DNA of 32,232 bases, taken from positions 1 to 32,232 of the forward strand of contig NZ_BAABDD010000045.1 in the NCBI RefSeq assembly GCF_039539445.1, in the 5' to 3' direction. Below, in pieces: positions 1 through 6,741 of this stretch. A program made the translations under genes and the position numbers. This stretch comes from Salinactinospora qingdaonensis. GTDB lineage: Bacteria; Actinomycetota; Actinomycetes; Streptosporangiales; Streptosporangiaceae. How positions within the stretch are numbered: the first letter of the stretch is position 1; each line of letters opens with the position of its first letter. The notes below the pieces were generated by a model. That model saw only the letters and a list, made by a program, of their open reading frames with translations. It ran no database searches and had not been told where the DNA came from.

Positions 1-61
1 GGACATGGTCGTCCAGATGGACATAGAGTGCGGTCAGAAGGGCGTCCAGGTTTTTGGTCAC
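1..61 (-). CDS. IS982-family transposase, N-terminal 20 residues (partial)
   Basis: Read leftward from a GTG at 59-61, the sequence encodes VTKNLDALLTALYVHLDDHV. This is almost the same as the start of the transposase at 7667 (MTNNPDALLTALYVHLDDHV) and typical of actinobacterial IS982 transposases. The remainder is outside the window, so intactness is unknown. The GTG start matches the one used by the second copy. Confidence 0.8.
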   Translation of the reverse strand, partial: MTKNLDALLTALYVHLDDHV

Positions 62-127
62 ACATCGATCATGGGCGCCCTTCGCCATGTCCGCGACCGG
101 CCACAAGATTCCCATCAACGATCTAGC
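1..127. mobile_element. IS982-family insertion sequence, right end only (runs off window)
   Basis: This stretch closely matches positions 7612-7734, the right end of the complete IS982 copy further on, with several scattered differences. It ends in the same terminal inverted repeat (CCCATCAACGATCTAG at 111-126). The transposase is read leftward, so its 5' end lies here and the rest of the element would lie left of the window. Whether the copy is complete cannot be seen. It abuts a tnpB remnant, so it probably inserted into or beside an older element. Confidence 0.85.
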
Positions 128-142
128 CGTCCCCAACAGTGC

Positions 143-292
143 CACGTCGCGGTAGCCACCGGCGGCGCCAAGCCGTTGCACGTCCGGACCTGGACGTGTG
201 GGGACTGTGGGGCTGTGCTGGACAGGGACATCAAGGCAGCGGGGAACATCGCCCAGGCGGCCGGACTGGCCGCATCAGCCTGTGGAGCTTAG
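143..292 (+). pseudogene. tnpB (IS200/IS605-type OrfB) C-terminal remnant
   Basis: The frame ending at a TAG at 290-292 contains WTCGDCGAVLDRDIKAAGNI followed by a short tail ending in ACGA. This is the second half of the TnpB zinc ribbon plus the final RuvC Asp region (C-x2-C, then DRD-x3-A-x-NI), the standard C-terminus of actinobacterial TnpB proteins. The first cysteine pair is not recognisable, and everything upstream is replaced by the IS982 end, so only about 45-50 residues survive. The frame happens to stay open into the IS982 end, giving a chimeric 95-codon ORF (5-292) that is not a real gene. Confidence 0.8.
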
Positions 293-314
293 ACCGGGGA
301 GCGGAAGTCAATGC

Positions 315-878
315 TCATGAGGAGTCGATGAGCACCATGGCAGCGCTCTTGGCCTGCTGCTGGGAATCACTGAGAAGCTCGCCGGTGGTAGCCGCCAAGG
401 CCCCCTCCTGGAGCAGGAACAGGCGCCGGGCCACGGTCTCGGCATCGGAGACTCCGGCGGCCACCGTGAGTTGTCGCAGGTAGTCCAGCATCCACCTCTT
501 GTGCGCGGCGATGGCGGCGTGACCGGGATGGGCGGTGCTGGGCAATTCGGCGAGAGCGTTGACGAAACCACACCCACGCGGGTTGTTCCGCTGCCACTGC
601 GCGAGCGCATCAAAGGTCGCGAGCAGCCGCTGGCGGGGCGTGGTGGCGTGGCGCTCGACGAAGTCGATGAGCCAGCCGCGCCAGCGCTCGTCACGACCGC
701 GCAAGTAGGCGGCGATCAGTTCGTCTTTGGAGCCAAAGCAGTCGTAGAGCGTCTTCTTCGTGACCCCGGCCATCCGCGCGATCCCCTCAACGCCAACGGT
801 GTTGATGCCCTCGCTGTAGAACAGCTCCGAGGCGACGTCGAGTACCCGCGCACCCGCGGGTGTCAGGCGTGTTGACAT
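315..878 (-). CDS. TetR/AcrR-family transcriptional repressor
   Basis: A 187-residue one-component regulator, probably repressing itself and the divergent MDR gene at 1015. The N-terminus carries a typical TetR helix-turn-helix (residues about 10-55, including GVEGIARMAGVTKKTLYDCF and GSKDELIAAYL). The rest is the divergent ligand-binding half, containing a PRGCGF segment seen in many short TetR proteins. The ATG at 876-878 is preferred because GGAGGG lies five bases upstream. A GTG at 923 would add 15 residues without a clear ribosome binding site and would run up to the operator. Two inverted 14-bp copies of GTATACCTACCGGT lie in the divergent promoter region. The ligand is unknown; the neighbouring quinone-reductase-like enzyme suggests an electrophile or quinone. 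Confidence 0.9.
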   Translation of the reverse strand: MSTRLTPAGARVLDVASELFYSEGINTVGVEGIARMAGVTKKTLYDCFGSKDELIAAYLRGRDERWRGWLIDFVERHATTPRQRLLATFDALAQWQRNNPRGCGFVNALAELPSTAHPGHAAIAAHKRWMLDYLRQLTVAAGVSDAETVARRLFLLQEGALAATTGELLSDSQQQAKSAAMVLIDSS

Positions 879-926
879 GCTTCCCTCCACCGTCTCCGGG
901 TCGGCCTGTGCCTCCACTTCCACAAA

Positions 927-987
927 GTATACCTACCGGTGGGTTGACTCAGCATGCACCAAGAGGTAACTATACCGGTAGGTATAC
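927..987. promoter_or_regulatory. Paired TetR-type operator between divergent genes
   Basis: GTATACCTACCGGT occurs at 927-940 and its exact reverse complement ACCGGTAGGTATAC at 974-987. Each copy is itself a partial palindrome centred on ACCGGT. The two sites face the divergent TetR and MDR genes, as expected for an autoregulated TetR switch. Binding is inferred from position and symmetry. Confidence 0.7.
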
Positions 988-1014
988 AACGTTGACAGCG
1001 AAAGGTCATCACTC

Positions 1015-2091
1015 ATGCGTGCCTACGTATTGACGGATTTTGGCGGCCCAGAGGCGGTGGTCTACCGCGAAGTGCCCGATCCCGTTCCTGGCCCTGGCGA
1101 GGTCGGCATCCGGGTCAGCGCGGCGGCGTTGAACAACACCGACATCTGGACCCGGCAGGGCGCCTACGGTTCCCAGACCGACAGCGGCGCCACCACCGGC
1201 TGGCGCCGCGAACCTCTGGCATTTCCCCGCATCCAGGGCGCCGACGTCGTGGGCTACATCGACCAGGTCGGCAGCGGCGTCCCGGCGGCACGGCTGGGCG
1301 AGCGGGTGATCGTCGACCCGATGCTGTACCGCGGCGGCGAACGCGAACTGATCGAGACCGACTATCTGGGCAGCGAGCGCGACGGCGGATTCGCCGAACG
1401 GCTCACCGTGCCGGCCGACAACGCTCACCGCATCGACACAACACTGGACGACGCCGAGGTGGCGACGTTTCCCACCGCCTACGCCACCGCCCAGCGCATG
1501 CTCAACCGAGCCGCCGTGCGCGCCGGCGAAACGGTGCTGGTCACCGGTGCCTCAGGAGGTGTGGGATCGGCGTTGATCCAGCTTGCCCAGGCGCGCGGCA
1601 GCCAAGTCGTGGCTGTGGTGGGTGCGGGCAAGGCCGAACGGGCGCGCGCGCTGGGCGCGGCGGCAACCGTGCCCCGCGACGCCGAGGATCTGGCCACGGC
1701 AGTGACCCGGGCCGCCCCCGCGCCAATCGATGTGGTCGCCGATGTGGTCGCCGGAGCCTCGACGGCGAGCCTGCTGGCCGCCCTGCGCCCGTTGGGGCGC
1801 TACGTGGTGGCCGGTGCCATGGGCGGGCCGGTCGTCGAGACCGACCTGCGCACCATCTATCTCAAGCAGATCCAGCTCATCGGTTCCTCCTTCGGCACCC
1901 ACGAGGACTTCGCCGAGGTGGTTGCGGCCATCGAGACGGGAGGGATCGTGCCGCTGCTGGACGGGGTCTACCCGCTGCGCGATCTCCCCCGGGCCCAGGC
2001 CGACTTCGCCCGCAAGGACTTTTTCGGCAAGCTCGTGGTGGTGCCCGAGCACAGTGGGCAGGGAGGTGACGATGCTACAGTCGCCGGTTGA
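1015..2091 (+). CDS. Zinc-free MDR-superfamily oxidoreductase (quinone reductase-like)
   Basis: A 358-residue medium-chain dehydrogenase/reductase. It has the N-terminal GroES-like fold with PGPGEV near residue 27 and NNTD at 40-43, where alcohol dehydrogenases carry a zinc-binding Cys. No Cys-rich structural zinc loop is present. The Rossmann half carries GASGGVG at residues 178-184, the NADPH-binding motif of quinone oxidoreductases. It probably reduces a quinone or an enone. An ATG start follows a modest GAAAGG. The gene overlaps the downstream hydrolase by 20 bases, so translation is probably coupled. Expression is probably set by the divergent TetR protein through the two operators at 927-987. 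The substrate is unknown, and a role in the nearby aminohydroxybenzoate cluster is possible but not shown. Confidence 0.88.
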   Translation: MRAYVLTDFGGPEAVVYREVPDPVPGPGEVGIRVSAAALNNTDIWTRQGAYGSQTDSGATTGWRREPLAFPRIQGADVVGYIDQVGSGVPAARLGERVIVDPMLYRGGERELIETDYLGSERDGGFAERLTVPADNAHRIDTTLDDAEVATFPTAYATAQRMLNRAAVRAGETVLVTGASGGVGSALIQLAQARGSQVVAVVGAGKAERARALGAAATVPRDAEDLATAVTRAAPAPIDVVADVVAGASTASLLAALRPLGRYVVAGAMGGPVVETDLRTIYLKQIQLIGSSFGTHEDFAEVVAAIETGGIVPLLDGVYPLRDLPRAQADFARKDFFGKLVVVPEHSGQGGDDATVAG

Positions 2092-2971
2092 CCGCCACAT
2101 CGTCGTCGACGGGGTGCGACTGGCCTACTGCGACCACGGCCACGGCGAGCCGGTGGTGTTCGTGCACGGCACTCCGTCACACACGGTGATCTGGCGCGAG
2201 GTACTGCCCCAGGTAAGCCGGGCCGGCTACCGGGTGGTCGGCTACGACCTGCTGGGCTATGGGTATTCCGAGCGGCCGATGAGGCGCGACACCTCGGTGA
2301 CGGCCCAGGCCGCGCTGCTGGAACAGCTACTGACGAGCTTGGGGATCGGGGAGGTCACCCTCGTAGGACACGACATCGGTGGAGCGGTCGCGCAGATCCT
2401 GGCCACCCAAAACCCCGACCGGGTGCGGCGGCTGCTGCTGATCGACACCGTCAGCTACAACTCGTGGCCCTCCCCCACCTGGCGCGCGATCATCGACGAA
2501 CAGCTCGACGACCATGCCACCATGTCGGCCACAGCGTTCGAGGCGATGCTGACGGAGCAACTAGAGATGACCGTCGTGGACCGGCGCCGCATGAGCCAAG
2601 CAGTACGCGAGGCATACCTGGACGTGCACCGCTCGCCCCTGGGCCGGATCTCATTCTTCGAGCACCAGGTGCGCCACTACGACTCGATCCACACTCAACG
2701 GCTCACCGCCCTCTTGGGGCGGCTGACCATGCCGGTGCGGCTGCTGTGGGGGGCCGAGGACGCCTGGCAGTCGGTGTCCTACGCGCACCGGCTGGCCGCG
2801 GCGATCCCCGGCAGCACTGAACCGGCTGTTGTGGCCGGAGCCGGCCACTTCCTGCCGGAGGAAGCGCCCGACGTCGTCGTAGAGCAGGTTTTGGACCTGC
2901 TCGCGGTGGCGGCCGGGACCACCGCCGGCGCCACAGGCCACGGTTGCGAGGGCGCCGGAGTCGAACCGTAG
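2072..2971 (+). CDS. Alpha/beta hydrolase with Asp nucleophile (epoxide hydrolase / haloalkane dehalogenase type)
   Basis: A 299-residue alpha/beta hydrolase. It has an HGTPS oxyanion motif at about 32-36, GYDLLGYGYSERP near 57-69, and a nucleophile elbow GHDIGG with Asp101 in place of the usual Ser. The acid region is LLWGAEDAW and the catalytic His lies in GAGHFLPEE near the C-terminus. An Asp nucleophile is the hallmark of epoxide hydrolases and haloacid or haloalkane dehalogenases rather than esterases. The frame is open far upstream, but the ATG at 2072 is chosen because GGGAGGTGAC sits just before it and homology begins there. It overlaps the MDR gene by 20 bases and is followed by a strong terminator, so the two form an operon under the TetR regulator. 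The C-terminal 20 residues after LAVAAG look like an unconserved tail. Confidence 0.88.
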   Translation: MLQSPVDRHIVVDGVRLAYCDHGHGEPVVFVHGTPSHTVIWREVLPQVSRAGYRVVGYDLLGYGYSERPMRRDTSVTAQAALLEQLLTSLGIGEVTLVGHDIGGAVAQILATQNPDRVRRLLLIDTVSYNSWPSPTWRAIIDEQLDDHATMSATAFEAMLTEQLEMTVVDRRRMSQAVREAYLDVHRSPLGRISFFEHQVRHYDSIHTQRLTALLGRLTMPVRLLWGAEDAWQSVSYAHRLAAAIPGSTEPAVVAGAGHFLPEEAPDVVVEQVLDLLAVAAGTTAGATGHGCEGAGVEP

Positions 2972-3381
2972 CCGGTGGCAGAGCCGGGGCCGTACCGATT
3001 GGCACGGCCCCGGCTCGCTGTTCATGGCCTTCGACGGCGAAAACGAGCCTCCGGCGGGTGCTGGGGGCTTGCGCGCTGGCGTGAACCGGCTAGCGGACCC
3101 CCGGCCACCGGCTGCGCCGTGACCTCTCGTGAGCAGAGCGCTACCACAAGCACCGAGCTCGCTGGGCCGCCTCACGGGTTTCCAGCCGCCACGGAAATCG
3201 TGATCGCGTCGAAAAATTTGCTTATTGGTCGACCTCTCTCGATATCCCGTGTTCTCGGGATCCACAACAGCACCTCGTTAAAGGGATATTAGAGCCAATG
3301 ACCGACCGGAGGGATCGAGCGACAAGACACTAAACGTCCCTACAGCAAACCACGGCGGTCCACGAAAGCTGGACGATAAAG
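2972..3381. other. Intergenic region upstream of the AHBA operon
   Basis: About 410 bases without a convincing gene. It holds the terminator at 2981-3016 and then GC-rich sequence up to about 3195. The stretch 3196-3381 is more AT-rich and must contain the promoter of the aspartokinase operon. A short dyad ATCCCG-TGTTCT-CGGGAT at 3244-3261 could be an operator. No clear consensus -35/-10 pair could be assigned. Confidence 0.5.
2981..3016 (+). terminator. Intrinsic terminator after the hydrolase gene
   Basis: A perfect 13-bp stem GAGCCGGGGCCGT (2981-2993) / ACGGCCCCGGCTC (3004-3016) with a 10-base loop begins ten bases after the stop codon. There is no long T-tract, which is common for actinobacterial terminators. 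Confidence 0.8.
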
Positions 3382-4629
3382 ATGAATGTTCTGGTACAGA
3401 AATTCGGTGGAAATTCGCTTGCCGAGCCCGAGCAGGTGAGGCAGGTCGCCGAACTCATCGAGCGACGTTGGGCCGACGGTGACTCGCCGGTGGTCGTGGT
3501 CTCGGCCCAGGGCGACACGACCGACGAGCTTTTGGCGATGGCCGGCGGGTTCGGTGCCGACAACGCGCGCGAACTCGACCAACTGCTCTCGACCGGTGAA
3601 ACTGCCTCGGCGGCTGTTATGGCCCTGGCCCTGTCGGCGCGGGGCGTGCCCGCTGTCTCGCTGGCCGGCCAGCAAGTGGGGATATCCACGGTGGGAGCCC
3701 CAGGGGCGAGCACCATATCCGGGGTGGACCCGGAGCGCATCCTGTCCCACCTGCAGCAGCGAAGCGTGGTCGTCGTGGCGGGCTTTCAAGGCGTCGACGG
3801 CTCCGGGGACCTGCGCACGCTGGGCCGGGGTGGTTCCGACACCACGGCGGTGGCGCTGGCGGTGGCGTTGGGGGCACCGGTGTGTGAGATCTACACCGAC
3901 GTCAACGGAGTCCACACCGCTGATCCCAGGGTGGTGGCCAACGCCGCGGTACTGCCGTCCGTCCCCCCGGAGGTCATGAGCGAAATGGCCGTCTCCGGCG
4001 CTCGGGTGCTGCATTCAAGGGCCGTGGAACTGGCGGCGGCCAACGAAATCACGATTTCAGTGAAAAACTTTTCCAACTCTGCCCCTGGGACGATTGTCCC
4101 AGGGCGGAGGGAGTCCATATTGGAAGACCACGGTTTCATTTTCGCCGTGACTCACCTTCCCCATACCCCGCAAATAATCGTTCGCGGTGGTGAGCACGGA
4201 AAAGATCTCGGAGAGATCCTCCTTGAACTGTTGTCCGAACGTTTCGTTCCGGTAGATTTCATCGCCTGGTCGGCCGGCGGAGCAGGCGAGATGAGCACGG
4301 GGGTCACCGTTCACCATGACTGGCTACCGGCGGCGGAGAAGGTGCTGAGCGAGGCGGCAGGGCGGCTGGGCATCGACTACTGGGTCAACACCGAACTGGC
4401 GACGGTCTCGCTGGTGGGAACGGGACTGCTGAACCGGCCGGGCCACATCTCGCGGATGCTGCGCACCCTAGCTCGCTTGGGCATCGCCGCCGAGGGGGTG
4501 ACGGTGACGCAGTCGCGCGCCTCCGTATTGGTGGCGCAAAAGCGGGTGGCCCAGGCCACGGCCGCGATCCACGAGGAGTTCGGACTGGACAGCACCGACA
4601 GCGCCATGACCTCGATGGCCGCGACCTGA
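3382..4629 (+). CDS. Aspartate kinase, secondary-metabolism paralogue
   Basis: A 415-residue aspartokinase that phosphorylates aspartate to aspartyl-4-phosphate, the first step toward aspartate semialdehyde. The N-terminal amino-acid kinase domain starts with VQKFGGNS (Lys7-Ser12) and carries LSTGE near 73 and GRGGSDTTAVALA near 149. The C-terminal 160 residues form the two ACT-type regulatory subdomains (VSLVGTGLLNRPGHISRML is recognisable). Primary-metabolism enzymes usually read KFGGTS or KFGGSS, so Asn11 is unusual. The gene lies 14 bases upstream of the GriI-type aldolase, whose substrate is aspartate semialdehyde, so it is inferred to be a dedicated precursor-supply enzyme. A clear Shine-Dalgarno sequence is lacking (GGACGATAAAG). 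Relaxed feedback control is plausible but not provable here. No aspartate-semialdehyde dehydrogenase gene is in the window. Confidence 0.93.
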   Translation: MNVLVQKFGGNSLAEPEQVRQVAELIERRWADGDSPVVVVSAQGDTTDELLAMAGGFGADNARELDQLLSTGETASAAVMALALSARGVPAVSLAGQQVGISTVGAPGASTISGVDPERILSHLQQRSVVVVAGFQGVDGSGDLRTLGRGGSDTTAVALAVALGAPVCEIYTDVNGVHTADPRVVANAAVLPSVPPEVMSEMAVSGARVLHSRAVELAAANEITISVKNFSNSAPGTIVPGRRESILEDHGFIFAVTHLPHTPQIIVRGGEHGKDLGEILLELLSERFVPVDFIAWSAGGAGEMSTGVTVHHDWLPAAEKVLSEAAGRLGIDYWVNTELATVSLVGTGLLNRPGHISRMLRTLARLGIAAEGVTVTQSRASVLVAQKRVAQATAAIHEEFGLDSTDSAMTSMAAT

Positions 4630-4643
4630 CAAAGGGGCCCCAG

Positions 4644-5486
4644 ATGATCACATACCAACCCTCGGCGGCCAAGCTCCGCCTGTTGCGGCTGTACCACCAC
4701 GATGACAGCCGGCTGTTCGTGGTCCCGCTGGACCACTCCGTGAGCGATGGGCCAGCGTTCGCCGGACACGGTCTCGATCCGCTGATCGGCCAGTTGGTCA
4801 GCAACGGTGTCGACGCGATCGTGCTGCACAAGGGGCGCATCAGGCATGTGCACCCCCGCTGGTTCACCAAAGCCTCCCTGATCGTGCACCTGAGCGCGAG
4901 TACGCGGCACGCCGTCGACCCGGACGCCAAGTATCTGGTGGCCAGCGTGGAAAGCGCCCTGCGCCTGGGCGCCGACGCGGTCAGCGTCCACGTCAACCTG
5001 GGCTCGCGCGAGGAGTCGCAGCAGATCGCCGACCTGGGGGCGGTGGCTGACGCATGCGCGCAGTGGAACCTGCCGCTGCTGGCGATGATGTATCCGCGCG
5101 GGCCCGAGATCTCCAACCCGCACGACCCCGAGCTGCTGGCCCACGCGCTGTCGCTGGCCACCGACATGGGCGCCGACATCGTGAAGATCCCGGCGCCCCA
5201 GAGCGGTGAGGAGATGGCCGATCTGGTGCGGGAGTGCGCGATACCGGTGCTGGGAGCCGGTGGCGCACCCAGGAACGACACGGCCGGTGTGATGTCGTAT
5301 GTCTCAACACTGCTCACGGCGGGCGCGACCGGGGTGGCGATGGGACGCAATGTCTTCGGGGCGCCCAATCCGGGGTTGATGGCGCGCCGCGTGGCTGACC
5401 TGGTCCACTCCCCCATCCCCCGACTGCGCTCGCCGCGTTCTGCCGCGGAGCTCACCGGCAGCGCCGAGCTGAGCCGGCGTAACTGA
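4644..5486 (+). CDS. GriI-type aldolase (2-amino-4,5-dihydroxy-6-oxo-7-phosphoheptanoate synthase)
   Basis: A 280-residue class I aldolase of the DhnA/LsrF/ADH-synthase family. Asp30-His31 lie in VVPLDHS, the YPRG motif is at 150-153, and the likely Schiff-base Lys is 181 in DIVKIPAPQ; a second Lys (63) lies in VLHKGR. The C-terminal phosphate-binding part (AGGAP and GVAMGRNVFGAPNP) is intact. In grixazone biosynthesis the homologue GriI joins aspartate semialdehyde to dihydroxyacetone phosphate, giving the C7N precursor of 3-amino-4-hydroxybenzoate. Archaeal relatives make 2-amino-3,7-dideoxyheptulosonate for aromatic amino acids. Linkage to a GriH homologue (81 bases downstream) and an aspartokinase supports the 3,4-AHBA role. 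The start follows AAAGGGG. Confidence 0.93.
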   Translation: MITYQPSAAKLRLLRLYHHDDSRLFVVPLDHSVSDGPAFAGHGLDPLIGQLVSNGVDAIVLHKGRIRHVHPRWFTKASLIVHLSASTRHAVDPDAKYLVASVESALRLGADAVSVHVNLGSREESQQIADLGAVADACAQWNLPLLAMMYPRGPEISNPHDPELLAHALSLATDMGADIVKIPAPQSGEEMADLVRECAIPVLGAGGAPRNDTAGVMSYVSTLLTAGATGVAMGRNVFGAPNPGLMARRVADLVHSPIPRLRSPRSAAELTGSAELSRRN

Positions 5487-5567
5487 GGCCTCTGCCGCAC
5501 CCGCCCGCGTGAGGACGCTGGTGCCCCCGACCCCCTGCCCCCGTCTGGGACCGAACAAGGAGAACAG

Positions 5568-6677
5568 ATGAAACTGTGCTGGCTGGACCTACGCGAGAGC
5601 CCGGAGGCCAAGACGGCCATACTGGAGGAGGCGATCCACCAACGTATCGACGGGGTGGTCGCCGCTGACCCCGCCGCGCTGGAGGGGCTGCCTCCGACGG
5701 TCACCAAGGTGCTCTTTCCCCAGGAGAGCGAGCTTCCCACGGACTTCGGGCCAGCCCAGGTCGTCATCGTGGACCCCGCCGTCCACGGCGAGCCCGCCGT
5801 ACTGGCCGAGAAGCACCCCGATGCCGATGTGGAGTTCGGGCGCTACGTCGACATCTTCGACGCCGAGACGCTGGAGCATGCCTGCGAGTCGGCGCGCACG
5901 GAGCGGTGGAGCGTGCTGCGTTTCCGTGACCCAACCAAGATCCCGCTGGAGATCGTGATCGCCGCCGCCGCGCGCGCCGACGGCAGCATCATCACCGAGG
6001 TCGCCGACGTCAAGGAGGCCGAGATCGTCTTCGGCGTGCTTGAACTGGGATCCGACGGTGTGCTGATGGCGCCGCAGGCGGTGGGCGAGGCCACGGCGCT
6101 GAAGGCGGCCTCGCTGGCCACCGACGGCAAGCTCGACCTGGTGGAACTGGAGGTGACCGCGACCGAACACGTGGGCATGGGAGAGCGTGCCTGCGTCGAC
6201 ACCTGCAGCCACTTCCGCGAGGACGAGGGCATCCTGGTCGGCTCGCACTCCAAGGGCATGATCCTATGCGTCAGCGAGACCCACCCCCTGCCCTACATGC
6301 CCACCCGCCCCTTCCGGGTGAACGCGGGGGCGATCCACTCCTACACGCTCTCCGGTGGCGAGCGCACGCGCTACCTCAGCGAGCTGACCACCAACAGCAA
6401 GGTGTTGGCGGTCGACACCCAGGGCCGCACCCGGCAGGTGGTCGTCGGCCGGGTCAAGATCGAGTCGCGCCCGCTGATCTCGATCGACGCCGTGGCCCCC
6501 GACGGGCGCAGTGTCAACCTGATCTTGCAGGACGACTGGCACGTGCGCGTGCTCGGTCCCGGCGCCGCAGTGCTCAATAGCACGGAGCTGCGCCCGGGCG
6601 ATCGGGTGCTGGGCTACCTGCCCACCGAGGACCGCCACGTGGGCTACCCGATCAACGAGTTCTGCCTGGAGAAGTAG
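5568..6677 (+). CDS. GriH-type 3-amino-4-hydroxybenzoate synthase (DHQ synthase II family)
   Basis: A 369-residue protein of the 3-dehydroquinate synthase II family (archaeal AroB'), with the family's typical opening KLCWLDLRE. The family landmarks include the central EADVKEAEIV-like region around residue 145, GVLMAPQAVGEATALK near 165, and the conserved C-terminal section MPTRPFRVNAGAIHSYTLSG (about 246-265) followed by YLSEL. In grixazone producers GriH converts the GriI product into 3,4-AHBA without external oxidation. Together with the aldolase this constitutes the complete two-enzyme 3,4-AHBA pathway. A strong AAGGAG precedes the ATG. The gene ends the operon and is followed by a perfect hairpin. 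The primary archaeal DHQ route is an alternative, but an actinomycete with standard AroB would not need it. Confidence 0.92.
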   Translation: MKLCWLDLRESPEAKTAILEEAIHQRIDGVVAADPAALEGLPPTVTKVLFPQESELPTDFGPAQVVIVDPAVHGEPAVLAEKHPDADVEFGRYVDIFDAETLEHACESARTERWSVLRFRDPTKIPLEIVIAAAARADGSIITEVADVKEAEIVFGVLELGSDGVLMAPQAVGEATALKAASLATDGKLDLVELEVTATEHVGMGERACVDTCSHFREDEGILVGSHSKGMILCVSETHPLPYMPTRPFRVNAGAIHSYTLSGGERTRYLSELTTNSKVLAVDTQGRTRQVVVGRVKIESRPLISIDAVAPDGRSVNLILQDDWHVRVLGPGAAVLNSTELRPGDRVLGYLPTEDRHVGYPINEFCLEK

Positions 6678-6688
6678 CGACACCCCTC

Positions 6689-6727
6689 GGGGCCGCACGG
6701 CGTCGTCGTGCGGCCCCGGTTCTTTGT
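6689..6727 (+). terminator. Intrinsic terminator after the AHBA operon
   Basis: A perfect 12-bp stem CGGGGCCGCACG (6689-6700) / CGTGCGGCCCCG (6708-6719) with a 7-base loop is followed by GTTCTTT. It starts about ten bases after the stop codon and lies just left of the IS982 end. Confidence 0.85.
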
Positions 6728-6741
6728 GGACTCGCCGGACC

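Noticed and set aside
5..292. 95-codon plus-strand ORF at the left edge
   Set aside because: It is a chance fusion of the antisense IS982 end with the tnpB remnant.
1730..2071. N-terminal extension of the alpha/beta hydrolase frame
   Set aside because: It lies entirely inside the MDR gene, has low-complexity Trp/Arg/Ser-rich content, and a good ribosome binding site marks the ATG at 2072.
4385..5767. 460-codon open frame on the minus strand across the aldolase gene
   Set aside because: It is antisense to well-supported aspartokinase, aldolase and GriH-type genes, and its protein is low-complexity Ser/Arg/Pro-rich with no motif.
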